DNA from: Gammaproteobacteria bacterium
GTDB lineage: Bacteria; Pseudomonadota; Gammaproteobacteria; JACKNK01
Direction of reading: 5' to 3'
Length of the DNA stretch: 64,000 bases
Assembly (NCBI GenBank): GCA_024234895.1
Contig: JACKNJ010000002.1
Coordinates: 67,001 to 131,000, forward strand
The translations under genes and the position numbers were made by a program. The notes under the pieces were generated by a model. It was not told where the DNA came from, did no database searches, and worked only from the letters and a program-made list of their open reading frames with translations. Positions 8,939 through 17,208 of the stretch are shown piece after piece (within the stretch, counting starts at the first letter, position 1; every line of letters begins with the position of its first letter).

Positions 8939-9684
8939 AGCGGCAGGTGGTCGGAAACCTGATGCGGCAACACCCGCATGCCGGCGATGTCGAGGGTCTC
9001 GGAGACCAGGATGTGATCGATCGCGCGGCGCGGCTTCCAGCTCGGAAAGGTGGCGAGATCAGCCCGCGGCGGGCGCAGCGTGGTGCGGCGGATGAGCTCG
9101 TTCATCTGGTCGCTGTCGGCGCGCAGATTGAGATCGCCCATCACGATCAGGTTCGGGTAGGTCGCGGTCTGCTCGCGCAGGTAGTCGAGTTGCAGACCGC
9201 GCGCGCGCCGCCCGAGGGCAAGGTGCAGGATGATCAGCACCAGACTCTGGTCGTCGGTCTCATCGATGGTGTCGAAATGGGCGCAGAGCGCACCCCGGCC
9301 AGGCGGCCCGGGCAGGCGATGGCCTTCGACGCAGTTCGGCTTGTAGCGGCTCAGCAGACCGATGCTGTGCTGCGCGAAACGGCCGATGTTGCGGTTGGTC
9401 TGGTCGCTCCAGTACGGGAAGCCGGCGCCGCGCGCGAGGTATTCGGTGAGGTTGATGTCGCCGGTGCGCAGACTGCCGGAATCGGCCTCCTGCAGGCCGA
9501 CGATGTCGAACTCATGCAGCATCGCGGCGATGCGTTGCAGCGTTTGCTCCCGCTTGGCGTGCGGCAGGAGGTGTTTCCATGAACCCGTCAGGTAATGACG
9601 GAAGCTGGGGGTCGCGATGCCGGCCTGGATGTTGTAACTGAGCAGGCGCAGACGCTGACCGGCGCCGCCGGAAACTTCGGTCAT
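8890..9684 (-). CDS. Endonuclease/exonuclease/phosphatase family protein
   Basis: 264 aa from the ATG at 9684 (MTEVSGGAG); a GTG 24 bases upstream is possible but not needed. Metal and catalytic motifs of the EEP superfamily are in order: LLSYNIQAG at the start, VGLQEADSG (Glu ligand), IVMGDLNLRADS (Asp/Asn), and the terminal IDHILVSE...SDHLPL with the catalytic His. The fold covers DNA repair nucleases, sphingomyelinases and inositol phosphatases, and the sequence does not decide which. The gene overlaps the start of pbpC, which suggests co-transcription. Confidence 0.85.
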   Translation of the reverse strand: MTEVSGGAGQRLRLLSYNIQAGIATPSFRHYLTGSWKHLLPHAKREQTLQRIAAMLHEFDIVGLQEADSGSLRTGDINLTEYLARGAGFPYWSDQTNRNIGRFAQHSIGLLSRYKPNCVEGHRLPGPPGRGALCAHFDTIDETDDQSLVLIILHLALGRRARGLQLDYLREQTATYPNLIVMGDLNLRADSDQMNELIRRTTLRPPRADLATFPSWKPRRAIDHILVSETLDIAGMRVLPHQVSDHLPLCMDVSLPPTLRLAAG

Positions 9685-9723
9685 CGCTGCACCATCGCGG
9701 TGCCGCACGCCCGTCGCGGGCGA

Positions 9724-10416
9724 TCAGTTCGTGCCGCCGCCTGTGGTCGCCGGTGCTGCCGCCGGGGCCGCAGCGTCCGTCGCGGGCAGCGCGGCGGCTT
9801 CCCGGGCGACCAGATAGTCGATCACGTCGAACAGCTTGCGGGGCCCGCCGGCGGATTCGACATTGACCAGATACTTGCCGTTGACCACGAACGCGGGCAC
9901 GCCGCGCGCCTTCCACTGGTTCCCGAGCGTGGCGGCACGCCGGACCTTGGTGGCGATCCCGAAGGAGCGCGCCATGGTCAGGTATTCGGCCGCGTCGACA
10001 CCGTGCTGGGCGTAGAACTCCGCCAGCGCGGCGTCGCTCATGATGGGGCGCTTGTCTTCATGGATCGCACTGAACAGGGCTTCGTGCGTCTTGTCGAGGA
10101 CGCCCAGCGCCTCGGCGGCGTAGTAGGCGCGGGAATGCACCGCCCAGGCCGGGTTCAGCGGTGCCGGGACCCGCAGGAAATCGGCGGCGGCCGGCTTGCG
10201 CGCGAGCCAGGCCTTGACCTCGGGCTCGAGGTGGAAGCAGTGCGGGCAGCCGTACCAGAACAGTTCGGCCACCTCGACGCGGCCATTCTCCGGCGTCGCG
10301 CGCAGCGGTGGGTCGATCAGCTTGTATTCGATGCCCTCGTCGTATTCGGCGGCCAGCGCGGGCCCGGTCGAGATGGCGAATATGGCGGTGAGAACGACAG
10401 CGAACCACGAATGCAT
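9724..10416 (-). CDS. dsbA: DsbA-like periplasmic thiol:disulfide oxidoreductase
   Basis: 230 aa from the ATG at 10416, which has GGAG about 8 nt upstream and begins a clear signal peptide. The thioredoxin fold carries the DsbA active site CPHC in ELFWYGCPHCFHLEP, the inserted helical domain, and the cis-proline segment GVPAFVVNGKYLV. The C-terminal tail is Ala/Thr-rich and likely disordered. DsbA introduces disulfides into exported proteins. The two downstream-oriented neighbours are secreted IalB-type proteins with paired cysteines and so are plausible clients. Confidence 0.9.
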   Translation of the reverse strand: MHSWFAVVLTAIFAISTGPALAAEYDEGIEYKLIDPPLRATPENGRVEVAELFWYGCPHCFHLEPEVKAWLARKPAAADFLRVPAPLNPAWAVHSRAYYAAEALGVLDKTHEALFSAIHEDKRPIMSDAALAEFYAQHGVDAAEYLTMARSFGIATKVRRAATLGNQWKARGVPAFVVNGKYLVNVESAGGPRKLFDVIDYLVAREAAALPATDAAAPAAAPATTGGGTN

Positions 10417-10442
10417 AAACAGTCTCCGTGACGGAAGCAAAG

Positions 10443-10937
10443 TCATTGCAGGGATGAAACGGCCTTGGTGAAGCCGCTCAGCGACAATGGCAGGTTGAGT
10501 TGCTTGCCGCGCAGGTTGAAGAAACTCACGCCGGCCTGCGCGCCTTTCCTGAATTCATCCAGCGCCTTGGCATCAAGCAGCATGCCGGCGCGACACCCTT
10601 CCGGCAGGCAGGTCTCGAAGATCAGTTTGCGCGGCTCGCCCGCATCGACCTGCACCTGAACGCCGGCCCGGACCGCCACACCCAGCGGCAGGGTCAGGAT
10701 CATCACCGGGTCGGCGCGCTTGGGCGTGTACAGCACCATCGCGTGCAGGATCGATTCCTGGGTGTCCTTGGCGACCAGATGCTGAAAGACGTGGCAGTCC
10801 TCCGGGCCCCCGCTTTCCGCGCTCTCGCAAAAGGCCCGCCATTCACCGAACACCTGGCCGTTCTCGGGCTTGCCGGACGCGGTCGGCGCGACCGCGAAAA
10901 TACCAAGGGTCAGGAACAGTGCAGGGAGTCGCTTCAT
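10443..10937 (-). CDS. IalB-family periplasmic protein (first paralogue)
   Basis: 164 aa with a signal peptide (MKRLPALFLTLGIFAVAPTASG). The invasion-associated locus B fold shows as FGEWRAFCES near the start, then ILTLPLGVAVRAGVQVQVD, the ETCLPEGCRAG motif and the end LPLSLSGFTKAV. Cysteine pairs suggest disulfides. The ial name comes from Bartonella; in free-living proteobacteria the role is unknown and need not concern virulence. It is 18 bp from a paralogue with the same layout, so a tandem duplication is likely. Confidence 0.85.
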   Translation of the reverse strand: MKRLPALFLTLGIFAVAPTASGKPENGQVFGEWRAFCESAESGGPEDCHVFQHLVAKDTQESILHAMVLYTPKRADPVMILTLPLGVAVRAGVQVQVDAGEPRKLIFETCLPEGCRAGMLLDAKALDEFRKGAQAGVSFFNLRGKQLNLPLSLSGFTKAVSSLQ

Positions 10938-10955
10938 GGCGGGCGATCGTGCGGC

Positions 10956-11462
10956 TTACTTGAGGGATGCCAGACCGGCAGTGAAGCCAGACAGCGACAC
11001 CGGGATCGTGACGGCCTTCAGGTTGATGTCGGCAAAGGAGACGTTCAGCTTCGCGCCGGCCTTGAGCGCGGCGATCATGTCGTCGGCCATCGCACCGCCG
11101 GCGCGACAACCGTCGCGCAGACAGGTGTTGACCGGAATCACCTGTTTGTCACCCGCGTCGATCTGCAACTGCACGCCGGGCGGCAGGGCCATGCCCAGCG
11201 GCATGGTCATGACCAGATACGGCTTGTCGCCATCCGGCAGGTAGGTGACGGCCACGCGCAGCAGCGGGCGCGGGGGTTCGCCGGCAGCGAACGTCTGGTT
11301 GAGATTGCAGATCTGCTGGGCCTTGTCACCTTCGCCGACGGTTTCGCAGTTGATCGTCCAGTCGCCGAACTTGGCGCCGCTCTCCGGCGCGGCCTGGGCG
11401 GGCGACATGGAGAAAGCGACGGTCGAAGCCAACAACGCGGGGATCAGGAAGGCTCGGGACAT
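10956..11462 (-). CDS. IalB-family periplasmic protein (second paralogue)
   Basis: 168 aa from the ATG at 11462, which begins a good signal peptide ending AQA. Family landmarks are FGDWTINCET, MTMPLGMALPPGVQLQID, NTCLRDGCRAGGAM and VSLSGFTAGLASL. It shares the layout and C-terminal SLSGFT of its neighbour but is clearly diverged. It is the first of the four-gene minus-strand group ialB-ialB-dsbA-EEP hydrolase. Function in this organism is unknown. Confidence 0.85.
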   Translation of the reverse strand: MSRAFLIPALLASTVAFSMSPAQAAPESGAKFGDWTINCETVGEGDKAQQICNLNQTFAAGEPPRPLLRVAVTYLPDGDKPYLVMTMPLGMALPPGVQLQIDAGDKQVIPVNTCLRDGCRAGGAMADDMIAALKAGAKLNVSFADINLKAVTIPVSLSGFTAGLASLK

Positions 11463-11700
11463 GAACGGATACTCGAATGAGGGTGGGGAACGGGCCCGCA
11501 TTGTATCAGTCGCGGAGATGTCATGACGGGGCCGGACGCGCGCGGTGCCTGGCGTCGTGATCGGCGTCGTGATCGGCATCGGCATTGGCATCGGAGCGCC
11601 GGACGATGACGAAGTTCCAAGGACCGACCCGCGCGGCCGCATGCCTTTGGTACGATTCCCGCCCCTCAGACCACCAATCGTCAATAAAGCGAGCCCGTCG

Positions 11701-12765
11701 ATGGCCGAACTCCACAACGACCGTTTCCTGCGCGCCCTGCTGCGCGAATCCGTTGACCGCACCCCGATGTGGATGATGCGCCAGGCCGGCCGTTACCTGC
11801 CCGAATACCGCGCGACCCGCACCAAGGCCGGCAGCTTCATGCAGTTGTGCATGAACCCGGAACTGGCCTGCGAGGTCACCATCCAGCCGCTCGACCGCTA
11901 CCCGCTGGACGCCGCGATCCTGTTCTCGGACATCCTCACCGTGCCGGACGCGATGGGCCTTGGCTTAGGTTTCGCGGAAGGCGAAGGGCCTTACTTCGAG
12001 CGACCTGTGCGCACCGAGGCGGACATTGATGCGCTGCCGATCCCCGACCCGGGCAGCGAGCTCAAGTATGTGATCGACGCGGTCAGCACCATCCGCGCCG
12101 CGCTCAACGGCCGCGTGCCGCTGATCGGCTTCTCCGGCAGCCCGTGGACGCTGGTCACCTACATGGTCGAGGGTGGCTCCAGCAAGAACTTCGCGCGCAG
12201 CAAGCAGATGATGTACGACCGCCCGGACCTGATGCACAAGCTGCTCGGCAAGGTCGCGGACGCCGTCACCCTGTACCTGAACGCGCAGATCGCCGCCGGC
12301 GCGCAGGCCGTGCAGATCTTCGACACCTGGGGCGGTTCGCTGTCGACGCCCAAGTACCAGGAATTCTCGCTGGCCTACATGCGCCGCATCGTCGCCGGCC
12401 TGACCCGCGAGGCCGAAGGCCGCAAGGTGCCGGTGATTCTGTTCACCAAGGGCGGCGGCCAGTGGCTGGAACTGCTGGCCGATGCCGGCGCCGACGCGCT
12501 CGGCCTCGACTGGACCACGCAGATCGGCGACGCCCGCGCCCGCGTCGGCGACCGCGTCGCCCTGCAAGGCAACCTCGACCCCTGCGCCTTGTACGCCTCG
12601 CCGGACAGCATCCGTCGCGAAGTCGCCGACATCCTCGCCGGCTATGGCCACGGCAGCGGCCACGTCTTCAACCTCGGCCACGGCATCACCCCGGACATCG
12701 ACCCGGAACACGTCACCGCGCTGGTCGAGGCGGTCATGGAATTGAGCGCGCCTTATCACGCCTGA
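11701..12765 (+). CDS. hemE: Uroporphyrinogen decarboxylase
   Basis: 354 aa, the normal length. HemE removes the four acetate carboxyls of uroporphyrinogen III to give coproporphyrinogen III in heme (and bacteriochlorophyll) synthesis. Signatures are PMWMMRQAGRYLPEYR at residues 21-36, ILFSDILTVPDAMG with the catalytic Asp, GFSGSPWTLVTYM, and QGNLDPCALYA with FNLGHGITPDIDPEHV at the C-terminus. The ATG at 11701 starts the conserved region. The gene stands alone on the plus strand and is followed by a strong hairpin with a short T-run. Confidence 0.97.
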   Translation: MAELHNDRFLRALLRESVDRTPMWMMRQAGRYLPEYRATRTKAGSFMQLCMNPELACEVTIQPLDRYPLDAAILFSDILTVPDAMGLGLGFAEGEGPYFERPVRTEADIDALPIPDPGSELKYVIDAVSTIRAALNGRVPLIGFSGSPWTLVTYMVEGGSSKNFARSKQMMYDRPDLMHKLLGKVADAVTLYLNAQIAAGAQAVQIFDTWGGSLSTPKYQEFSLAYMRRIVAGLTREAEGRKVPVILFTKGGGQWLELLADAGADALGLDWTTQIGDARARVGDRVALQGNLDPCALYASPDSIRREVADILAGYGHGSGHVFNLGHGITPDIDPEHVTALVEAVMELSAPYHA

Positions 12766-12843
12766 TCCCGAACGGCGTTAAGCGCAAAGACGCCAAGGTC
12801 GCCACGGATGTCGCGTTAAGCGCGCGAACCCACGCACCAGGCA

Positions 12844-12882
12844 AACAGAACGGCCGGTTCAATGCCGGCCGTTCTGTTTTCA
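12844..12882 (+). terminator. Rho-independent-type hairpin after hemE
   Basis: Stem 12844-12857 pairs with 12865-12878 (14 bp, loop TTCAATG) and runs into TTTT. It can end hemE transcripts. The same loop sequence occurs in two other hairpins of the window, and this one is also the first hairpin of the three-hairpin element described separately. Confidence 0.7.
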
Positions 12883-13050
12883 TTCCACCCACTCCTCCCG
12901 GCATCCAGGGGCAGGTAAAGCCGCTTGGGACCGTCGGCGTGATGGATCACGCCGTCGAGCATGCATGGATGCACTTGTTGCGTGTCCCAAGAGGCTTTAC
13001 CTGCCCCTGGATGCCACGCCACCACGCTCGATGATGTTCACAACATCATC
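12844..13050 (+). repeat. Three-hairpin repeat element, copy A (complete)
   Basis: H1 12844-12878 has the conserved loop (C/T)TCAATG. H2 pairs 12900-12930 with 12985-13015 (30 of 31 bp) around a 54-nt apical region holding a smaller stem, GGCGTGAT/ATCACGCC. H3 pairs 13030-13038 with 13042-13050 (GATGATGTT/AACATCATC). Copy B at 18839-19043 has the same order, loop length and spacing with compensatory stem changes. It lies between hemE and putP. I do not recognise it as a known RNA or mobile element. Confidence 0.75.
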
Positions 13051-13095
13051 AAATCCTCGCCCCGATCGATGCGGTTCGCTCTGCTCACCAGCATC

Positions 13096-14511
13096 CTACG
13101 ACCGGGCGGACACCCGGCTGACCAGCCAGATCGCCAGGCTGGCGAACACGAAGCCCGGCAACAGTTCGTAGACATCGAACACCCCACCCGAGAGCGGCTT
13201 CCAGACGATCACCGTCAGCGCCCCGACGACGATGCCGGCGAACGCCCCGGCGCGGGTCATGCCGCGCCAATACAGGGAAAACAGGATCGCCGGGCCGAAC
13301 GCCGCCCCGAAGCCGGCCCACGCGTACGAAACCAGATCGAGCACGCCGCTGTCGGGTCGCCAGGCCAGGGCCAACGCGATCAACGCCACCAGGATCACCG
13401 CGCCCCGGCCGACCCACACGGTCTCCGCCGCGCCCGCCCCGGGGCGCAGCAACCGCTTGTAGAAATCCTCGGTCAGTGCCGATGAGGCGACCAGCAACTG
13501 CGAATCGGCGGTGCTCATGATCGCGGCCAGGATCGCGGCCAGACAGATACCCGCGACCAGCGGGTGAAACAGCACGCCCACCAGCACGATGAAAATCTTC
13601 TCCGGGTCATCGCCGACCTGCCCCGGCTCCAGCACCTGCCAACCGCTCAAGCCCACGGCGATGGCCGCGAACAGCCCCAGCGCCGTCCACACCAGGGCGA
13701 TGGTGCGCGCCCGCGGCAGACGCCCCGCCGAACGGATGGCCATGAAACGCGCAAGGATGTGCGGCTGGCCGAAATAACCGAGGCCCCAGGCCAGCAGCGA
13801 GAGCACCGCGAAACCGCCCAGCGCGGTCCCCTGGGCGTCGGTGAAGGGATTCAGCATGGCCGGGTCCGGCAGGCGTGCGGCTTCGAAACCGTGCATGCCG
13901 AAGCCCGCGACCAGCAGCAGGGCAACGATCATCAGGCTGGCCTGCAAGGCATCCGTCCACGACACGGCCAGAAAGCCGCCCATGAACGTGTACAGGACCA
14001 CCGCCGCCCCGCCGACCAGCACCGCCCATTGGTAGGGCCAGCCGAACACGGCGGTGAACAGCTTGCCGCCGGCGACCAGGCCGGACGCGGTATAGAACAC
14101 GAAGAACAGCAGGATGAAGAACGCGGAGACGATGCGCAGCAGGCGGGAACGATCCTCGAATCGCGCCTCGAAGTAATCCGGCAGGGTCAGCGCGTCGCCG
14201 AGCGCCGCGCTGCGTTCGCGCAACGGTCGCGCGACGTAGAGCCAGTTCAACGCAGTGCCGGCCAGCAAGCCGACCGCGAGCCAGATCGATTCCAGACCGG
14301 CCGCGTAGGCGTATCCCGGCAGACCCAGCAGCAGCCACCCGCTCATGTCCGAGGCGCCGGCCGACAACGCGGTCACCGTGCTGCCGAGACGACGACCGCC
14401 GAGGATGTAATCGGCAAGGTCATGGGTTTCGCGCCAGGCGATCAGGCCGAGCCCGAGCAGGGCGCCGAGATAGACCAGAAAGGTCGCGATGATGGGGGCG
14501 TTATCGGACAT
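13096..14511 (-). CDS. putP: Sodium/proline symporter family transporter (PutP-like)
   Basis: 471 aa from the ATG at 14511. The twelve to thirteen membrane helices of the sodium:solute symporter family are visible. Motifs are LGGRRLGSTVTALSAGASDMSGWLLLGLPG early on, the WTDALQASLM segment, GYFGQPHILARFMAIRS, and ILAAIMSTADSQLLVASSALTEDFYK, which matches PutP closely. It probably imports proline (or a related osmolyte) with sodium. It is transcribed away from amt and convergent with hemE. A salty habitat is compatible but not proven. Confidence 0.9.
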   Translation of the reverse strand: MSDNAPIIATFLVYLGALLGLGLIAWRETHDLADYILGGRRLGSTVTALSAGASDMSGWLLLGLPGYAYAAGLESIWLAVGLLAGTALNWLYVARPLRERSAALGDALTLPDYFEARFEDRSRLLRIVSAFFILLFFVFYTASGLVAGGKLFTAVFGWPYQWAVLVGGAAVVLYTFMGGFLAVSWTDALQASLMIVALLLVAGFGMHGFEAARLPDPAMLNPFTDAQGTALGGFAVLSLLAWGLGYFGQPHILARFMAIRSAGRLPRARTIALVWTALGLFAAIAVGLSGWQVLEPGQVGDDPEKIFIVLVGVLFHPLVAGICLAAILAAIMSTADSQLLVASSALTEDFYKRLLRPGAGAAETVWVGRGAVILVALIALALAWRPDSGVLDLVSYAWAGFGAAFGPAILFSLYWRGMTRAGAFAGIVVGALTVIVWKPLSGGVFDVYELLPGFVFASLAIWLVSRVSARS

Positions 14512-14654
14512 GGAACCGGTTCCCGGAAGCGGACACGCTGAGGTCGCGGAGGCTGGGCAAATTCGGACGCGCCCGCAAGTCCGGGCCGTCACAAGCCTTC
14601 ACGCACCAATGGGAGGCCAAACGCCCCATTACTGTGCAACCCATTCGCAATAAC

Positions 14655-14669
14655 GCACCAAGAATGTGC
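14655..14669 (+). promoter_or_regulatory. Probable NtrC binding site upstream of amt
   Basis: GCAC-N7-GTGC (GCACCAAGAATGTGC) matches the dyad of NtrC enhancer sites. It sits about 64 bp upstream of a sigma-54 promoter, a usual distance for enhancer binding. Further GTGC/GCAC half-sites lie nearby. Inference from motif and context. Confidence 0.55.
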
Positions 14670-14732
14670 AATTTTTCCGCAACAGATCCGTCGCAATTTC
14701 CCAACAAACTGTTTTAACTGCAATTTCTTGCG

Positions 14733-14748
14733 GGGCACCGAACTTGCT
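14733..14748 (+). promoter_or_regulatory. Sigma-54 promoter of amt
   Basis: GGGCAC-CGAAC-TTGCT matches the -24/-12 consensus TGGCAC-N5-TTGC(A/T) with exact GG-N10-GC spacing. It lies 91 bp before the amt ATG at 14839. Ammonium transporter genes are classic RpoN/NtrC targets, expressed under nitrogen limitation. Confidence 0.8.
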
Positions 14749-14838
14749 AAAGGGCACCCCACAAAAAAGGGGCCGTCCGCGACAGAAGCCCCACCACGAT
14801 CAACCCGATTCACCTCACGCAACCCTCAGGAGTTCTCG

Positions 14839-16044
14839 ATGGATGCTTTCAAGACCGGGGCAGATGTCCTGTTCATCCTTCTGGGCGCCATTCTGGTGCT
14901 GTTCATGCACGCCGGATTCGCCTTCCTCGAAGTCGGCACCGTGCGCGCCAAGAACCAGGTCAACGCCCTGGTCAAGATCATCACCGACTTCTGCTCGTCG
15001 ACCATCGCCTACTTCTTCATCGGCTACCTGATCGCTTACGGGACCGGGTTCTTCGAACCGGCCGCCGTGCTCGGCGCGAACAGCGGCTACGAACTGGTCA
15101 AGTTCTTCTTCCTGCTGACCTTCGCGGCGGCGATTCCGGCGATCGTCTCCGGCGGCATCGCCGAGCGCGCCCGCTTCTACCCGCAGCTGGCCGCCTCCTT
15201 CCTGATCGTCGCCTTCGTCTACCCGTTCTTCGAGGGCATCGTCTGGAACGGCAACTTCGGCATCCAGAGCTGGCTGGAGAGCACCTTCGGCGCAGCCTTC
15301 CATGACTTCGCCGGCTCCATCGTCGTGCACGCGGTGGGCGGCTGGATCGGCCTCGCCGCCGTGCTGCTGCTCGGTCATCGCTACGGTCGCTACGGCAAGG
15401 ACGGCGTCATCTACGCGCATCCGCCGAGCAACATTCCGTTCCTGGCGCTGGGTGCGTGGATCCTCACCGTCGGCTGGTTCGGCTTCAACGTGATGTCCGC
15501 GCAGACCGTCGCGGGGGTCTCCGGCCTGGTCGCGATGAACTCGCTGATGGCCATGGTCGGCGGCACGCTGGCGGCGCTGTTCGCCGGCAAGAACGATCCG
15601 GGCTTCGTGCACAACGGCCCGCTGGCCGGTCTGGTCGCGGTCTGCGCCGGTTCCGACGTGATGCATCCGCTGGGCTCGCTGTTCGTCGGCGCGGTCGCCG
15701 GCGCGCTGTTCGTCTACATGTTCACGCTCGCGCAGAACCGCTGGAAGATCGACGACGTGCTCGGCGTCTGGCCGCTGCACGGCCTGTGCGGCGCCTGGGG
15801 CGGCATCGCCGCCGGCATCTTCGGTCTGGAAGCCTTCGGCGGCATGGGCGGCGTCAGCTTCATGTCGCAGCTGATCGGCACCGTCGCGGGCATCGCCGTC
15901 GCGCTGGTTGGCGGCTTCATCGTCTATGGCGCGCTGAAGGCCATCGTCGGCATCCGCCTCAGCGACGAGGAGCAGTACCAGGGCGCCGATCTGAGCATCC
16001 ACAAGATCAGCGCCACCGCCGACGGCAAGGGCTGGGGGAGCTGA
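14839..16044 (+). CDS. amt: Ammonium transporter
   Basis: 401 aa from the ATG at 14839, with CAGGAG 8 nt upstream. It has the eleven-helix Amt fold with AFLEVGTVRAKN after helix 1, the external Phe gate region, AVHAVGGWIGLAAVLLLG with the first pore His (HDFAGSIVVHAVGG), and PLHGLCGAWGGIAAGIFG with the second pore His. The end has a conserved cytoplasmic tail (LSDEEQYQGADLSIHKISA), which in the family interacts with GlnK. No glnK gene is adjacent. The sigma-54 promoter and NtrC dyad upstream point to nitrogen control. Confidence 0.95.
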   Translation: MDAFKTGADVLFILLGAILVLFMHAGFAFLEVGTVRAKNQVNALVKIITDFCSSTIAYFFIGYLIAYGTGFFEPAAVLGANSGYELVKFFFLLTFAAAIPAIVSGGIAERARFYPQLAASFLIVAFVYPFFEGIVWNGNFGIQSWLESTFGAAFHDFAGSIVVHAVGGWIGLAAVLLLGHRYGRYGKDGVIYAHPPSNIPFLALGAWILTVGWFGFNVMSAQTVAGVSGLVAMNSLMAMVGGTLAALFAGKNDPGFVHNGPLAGLVAVCAGSDVMHPLGSLFVGAVAGALFVYMFTLAQNRWKIDDVLGVWPLHGLCGAWGGIAAGIFGLEAFGGMGGVSFMSQLIGTVAGIAVALVGGFIVYGALKAIVGIRLSDEEQYQGADLSIHKISATADGKGWGS

Positions 16045-16067
16045 TCCCCGGCTTCCGCCGCCGCAAC

Positions 16068-16104
16068 AAAAAGCCCGCGCCGGAGCAATCCGCGCGGGCT
16101 TTTT
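16068..16104 (+). terminator. Bidirectional terminator between amt and gamma-CA genes
   Basis: AAAAAGCCCGCGC (16068-16080) pairs with GCGCGGGCTTTTT (16092-16104). The A-run and T-run on both sides let it serve amt on plus and the carbonic anhydrase gene on minus. Confidence 0.9.
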
Positions 16105-16126
16105 CATTGCTGCTGCGTTACTCCGC

Positions 16127-16663
16127 TCAGGCGCCCGCCGCGATGTGCCGGTCCTTCAGGCGCACGTAGTTGGCGGCGGAATAGGCCAGGTGCGCCTTCT
16201 CGGTATGGGTCAATTCACGTACGCGCCGCACCGGTGACCCGACCCAGAGATAGCCGCCCTCGCAGTCCTTGCCCGGTGGCACCAGCGCGCCCGCCGCGAT
16301 CATCGCGCCGGCACGCACGATGGCGCCGTCCAGCACCATCGCGCCCATGCCGATCAGACAGCCGTCCTCGATCGTGCAGCCATGCAGGGTGACGTTGTGG
16401 CCGACGATCACGTCGTCCCCAACCAGCAGCGGAAAGCCGTCCGGATTGAATTCGCTGGCGTGGGTGACGTGCAGGATCGAGCCGTCCTGGATGTTGCTGC
16501 GCGCGCCGATGCGGATGAAATGGATGTCGCCGCGCACCACGCAGGCCGGCCACACCGAGGCGTCCTCGCCCAGCTCGACATCGCCGATCACGACGGCGCT
16601 GTCATCCACCCAGGCGCCGCGCGCAAGTCTGGGCGTATGCCCTTCGAATTCCCGCAGCGCCAT
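16127..16663 (-). CDS. Gamma-class carbonic anhydrase family protein
   Basis: 178 aa made of left-handed beta-helix hexapeptide repeats. Metal-ligand positions are visible in SILHVTHASEF and IVGHNVTLHGCTIEDG (three His). The N-terminus FEGHTPRLARGAWVDDSAVVIGDVELGEDASVWP is typical of the YrdA/CaiE-like group. These proteins are trimeric and some hydrate CO2, but many close relatives have no measured activity. The gene stands alone before csrA on the minus strand. Confidence 0.88.
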   Translation of the reverse strand: MALREFEGHTPRLARGAWVDDSAVVIGDVELGEDASVWPACVVRGDIHFIRIGARSNIQDGSILHVTHASEFNPDGFPLLVGDDVIVGHNVTLHGCTIEDGCLIGMGAMVLDGAIVRAGAMIAAGALVPPGKDCEGGYLWVGSPVRRVRELTHTEKAHLAYSAANYVRLKDRHIAAGA

Positions 16664-16710
16664 CGACCCACCTCCGGTCCGGGTACAGCTTCGTCAACAG
16701 AGATGCCGCG

Positions 16711-16920
16711 TCAGGTATCCCCGGGCCCGTCCTCCCCGGGCGCGCGTTCCACGAACTTCTGTTCGTAGACTTCCAGGCGGTTGACCGGCACGTGGTCCTC
16801 GGCGGAGATGCTGATGTCCACATGCCGTCCGCGCAGACGCAGGACCGTAACCGTGATCTCGGCGTTCGCGCCGATGACGATCGTCTGGCCTGGCAGGCGG
16901 CTAAGCGTCAATTTTCCCAT
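16711..16920 (-). CDS. csrA: Carbon storage regulator CsrA
   Basis: 69 aa from the ATG at 16920; AAGGA lies about 8 nt upstream and the conserved start of the family is here M-G-K-L-T-L-S-R. CsrA is a dimeric RNA-binding protein that blocks or stabilises mRNAs at GGA sites. The core GQTIVIGANAEITVTVLRLRG is close to standard, and the C-terminal RNA-contact segment reads PVNRLEVYE where the usual form is PVHRKEIY. The MLIL-type start is replaced by MGKL, so it may be a diverged paralogue rather than the main CsrA. Confidence 0.88.
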   Translation of the reverse strand: MGKLTLSRLPGQTIVIGANAEITVTVLRLRGRHVDISISAEDHVPVNRLEVYEQKFVERAPGEDGPGDT

Positions 16921-17208
16921 TTCAACGTCCTTATGAATGTGCCTTCCCATAAATCGGCCGCGGGATACGAAATCAGATCCTCAACCGATTGCCCCGCAAT
17001 GCAGCGTCCTTCAAAACGGGCGTGGGCCAAAATCCGCACCGCATGAAAACTTCATGCCACCACCCGATGTATCGAGTCTTTCAGCCAAGCAATCGCCCCG
17101 TTAACGCGCCCGTTAACGCGCCTGACCTGTCCGATCTGTCCGGCCTGTCCGGCCGGACGTGTCACATCGTGTCCGGAAGCGTCGCGCCGGGGCCGCGCCC
17201 CACCTGCG
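16921..17208. other. Intergenic region between csrA and gor
   Basis: 288 bp without a credible gene. It holds the csrA ribosome-binding site and a short direct duplication, CCGTTAACGCGC, at about 17099-17122. CTGTCCGG-rich repeats follow next to the gor stop. No clear terminator was found. Confidence 0.5.

Noticed and set aside
12900..13015. Central hairpin as an integron attC site
   Set aside because: No GTTRRRY/RYYYAAC core sites at its ends, no integrase gene, and the neighbours are ordinary chromosomal genes.
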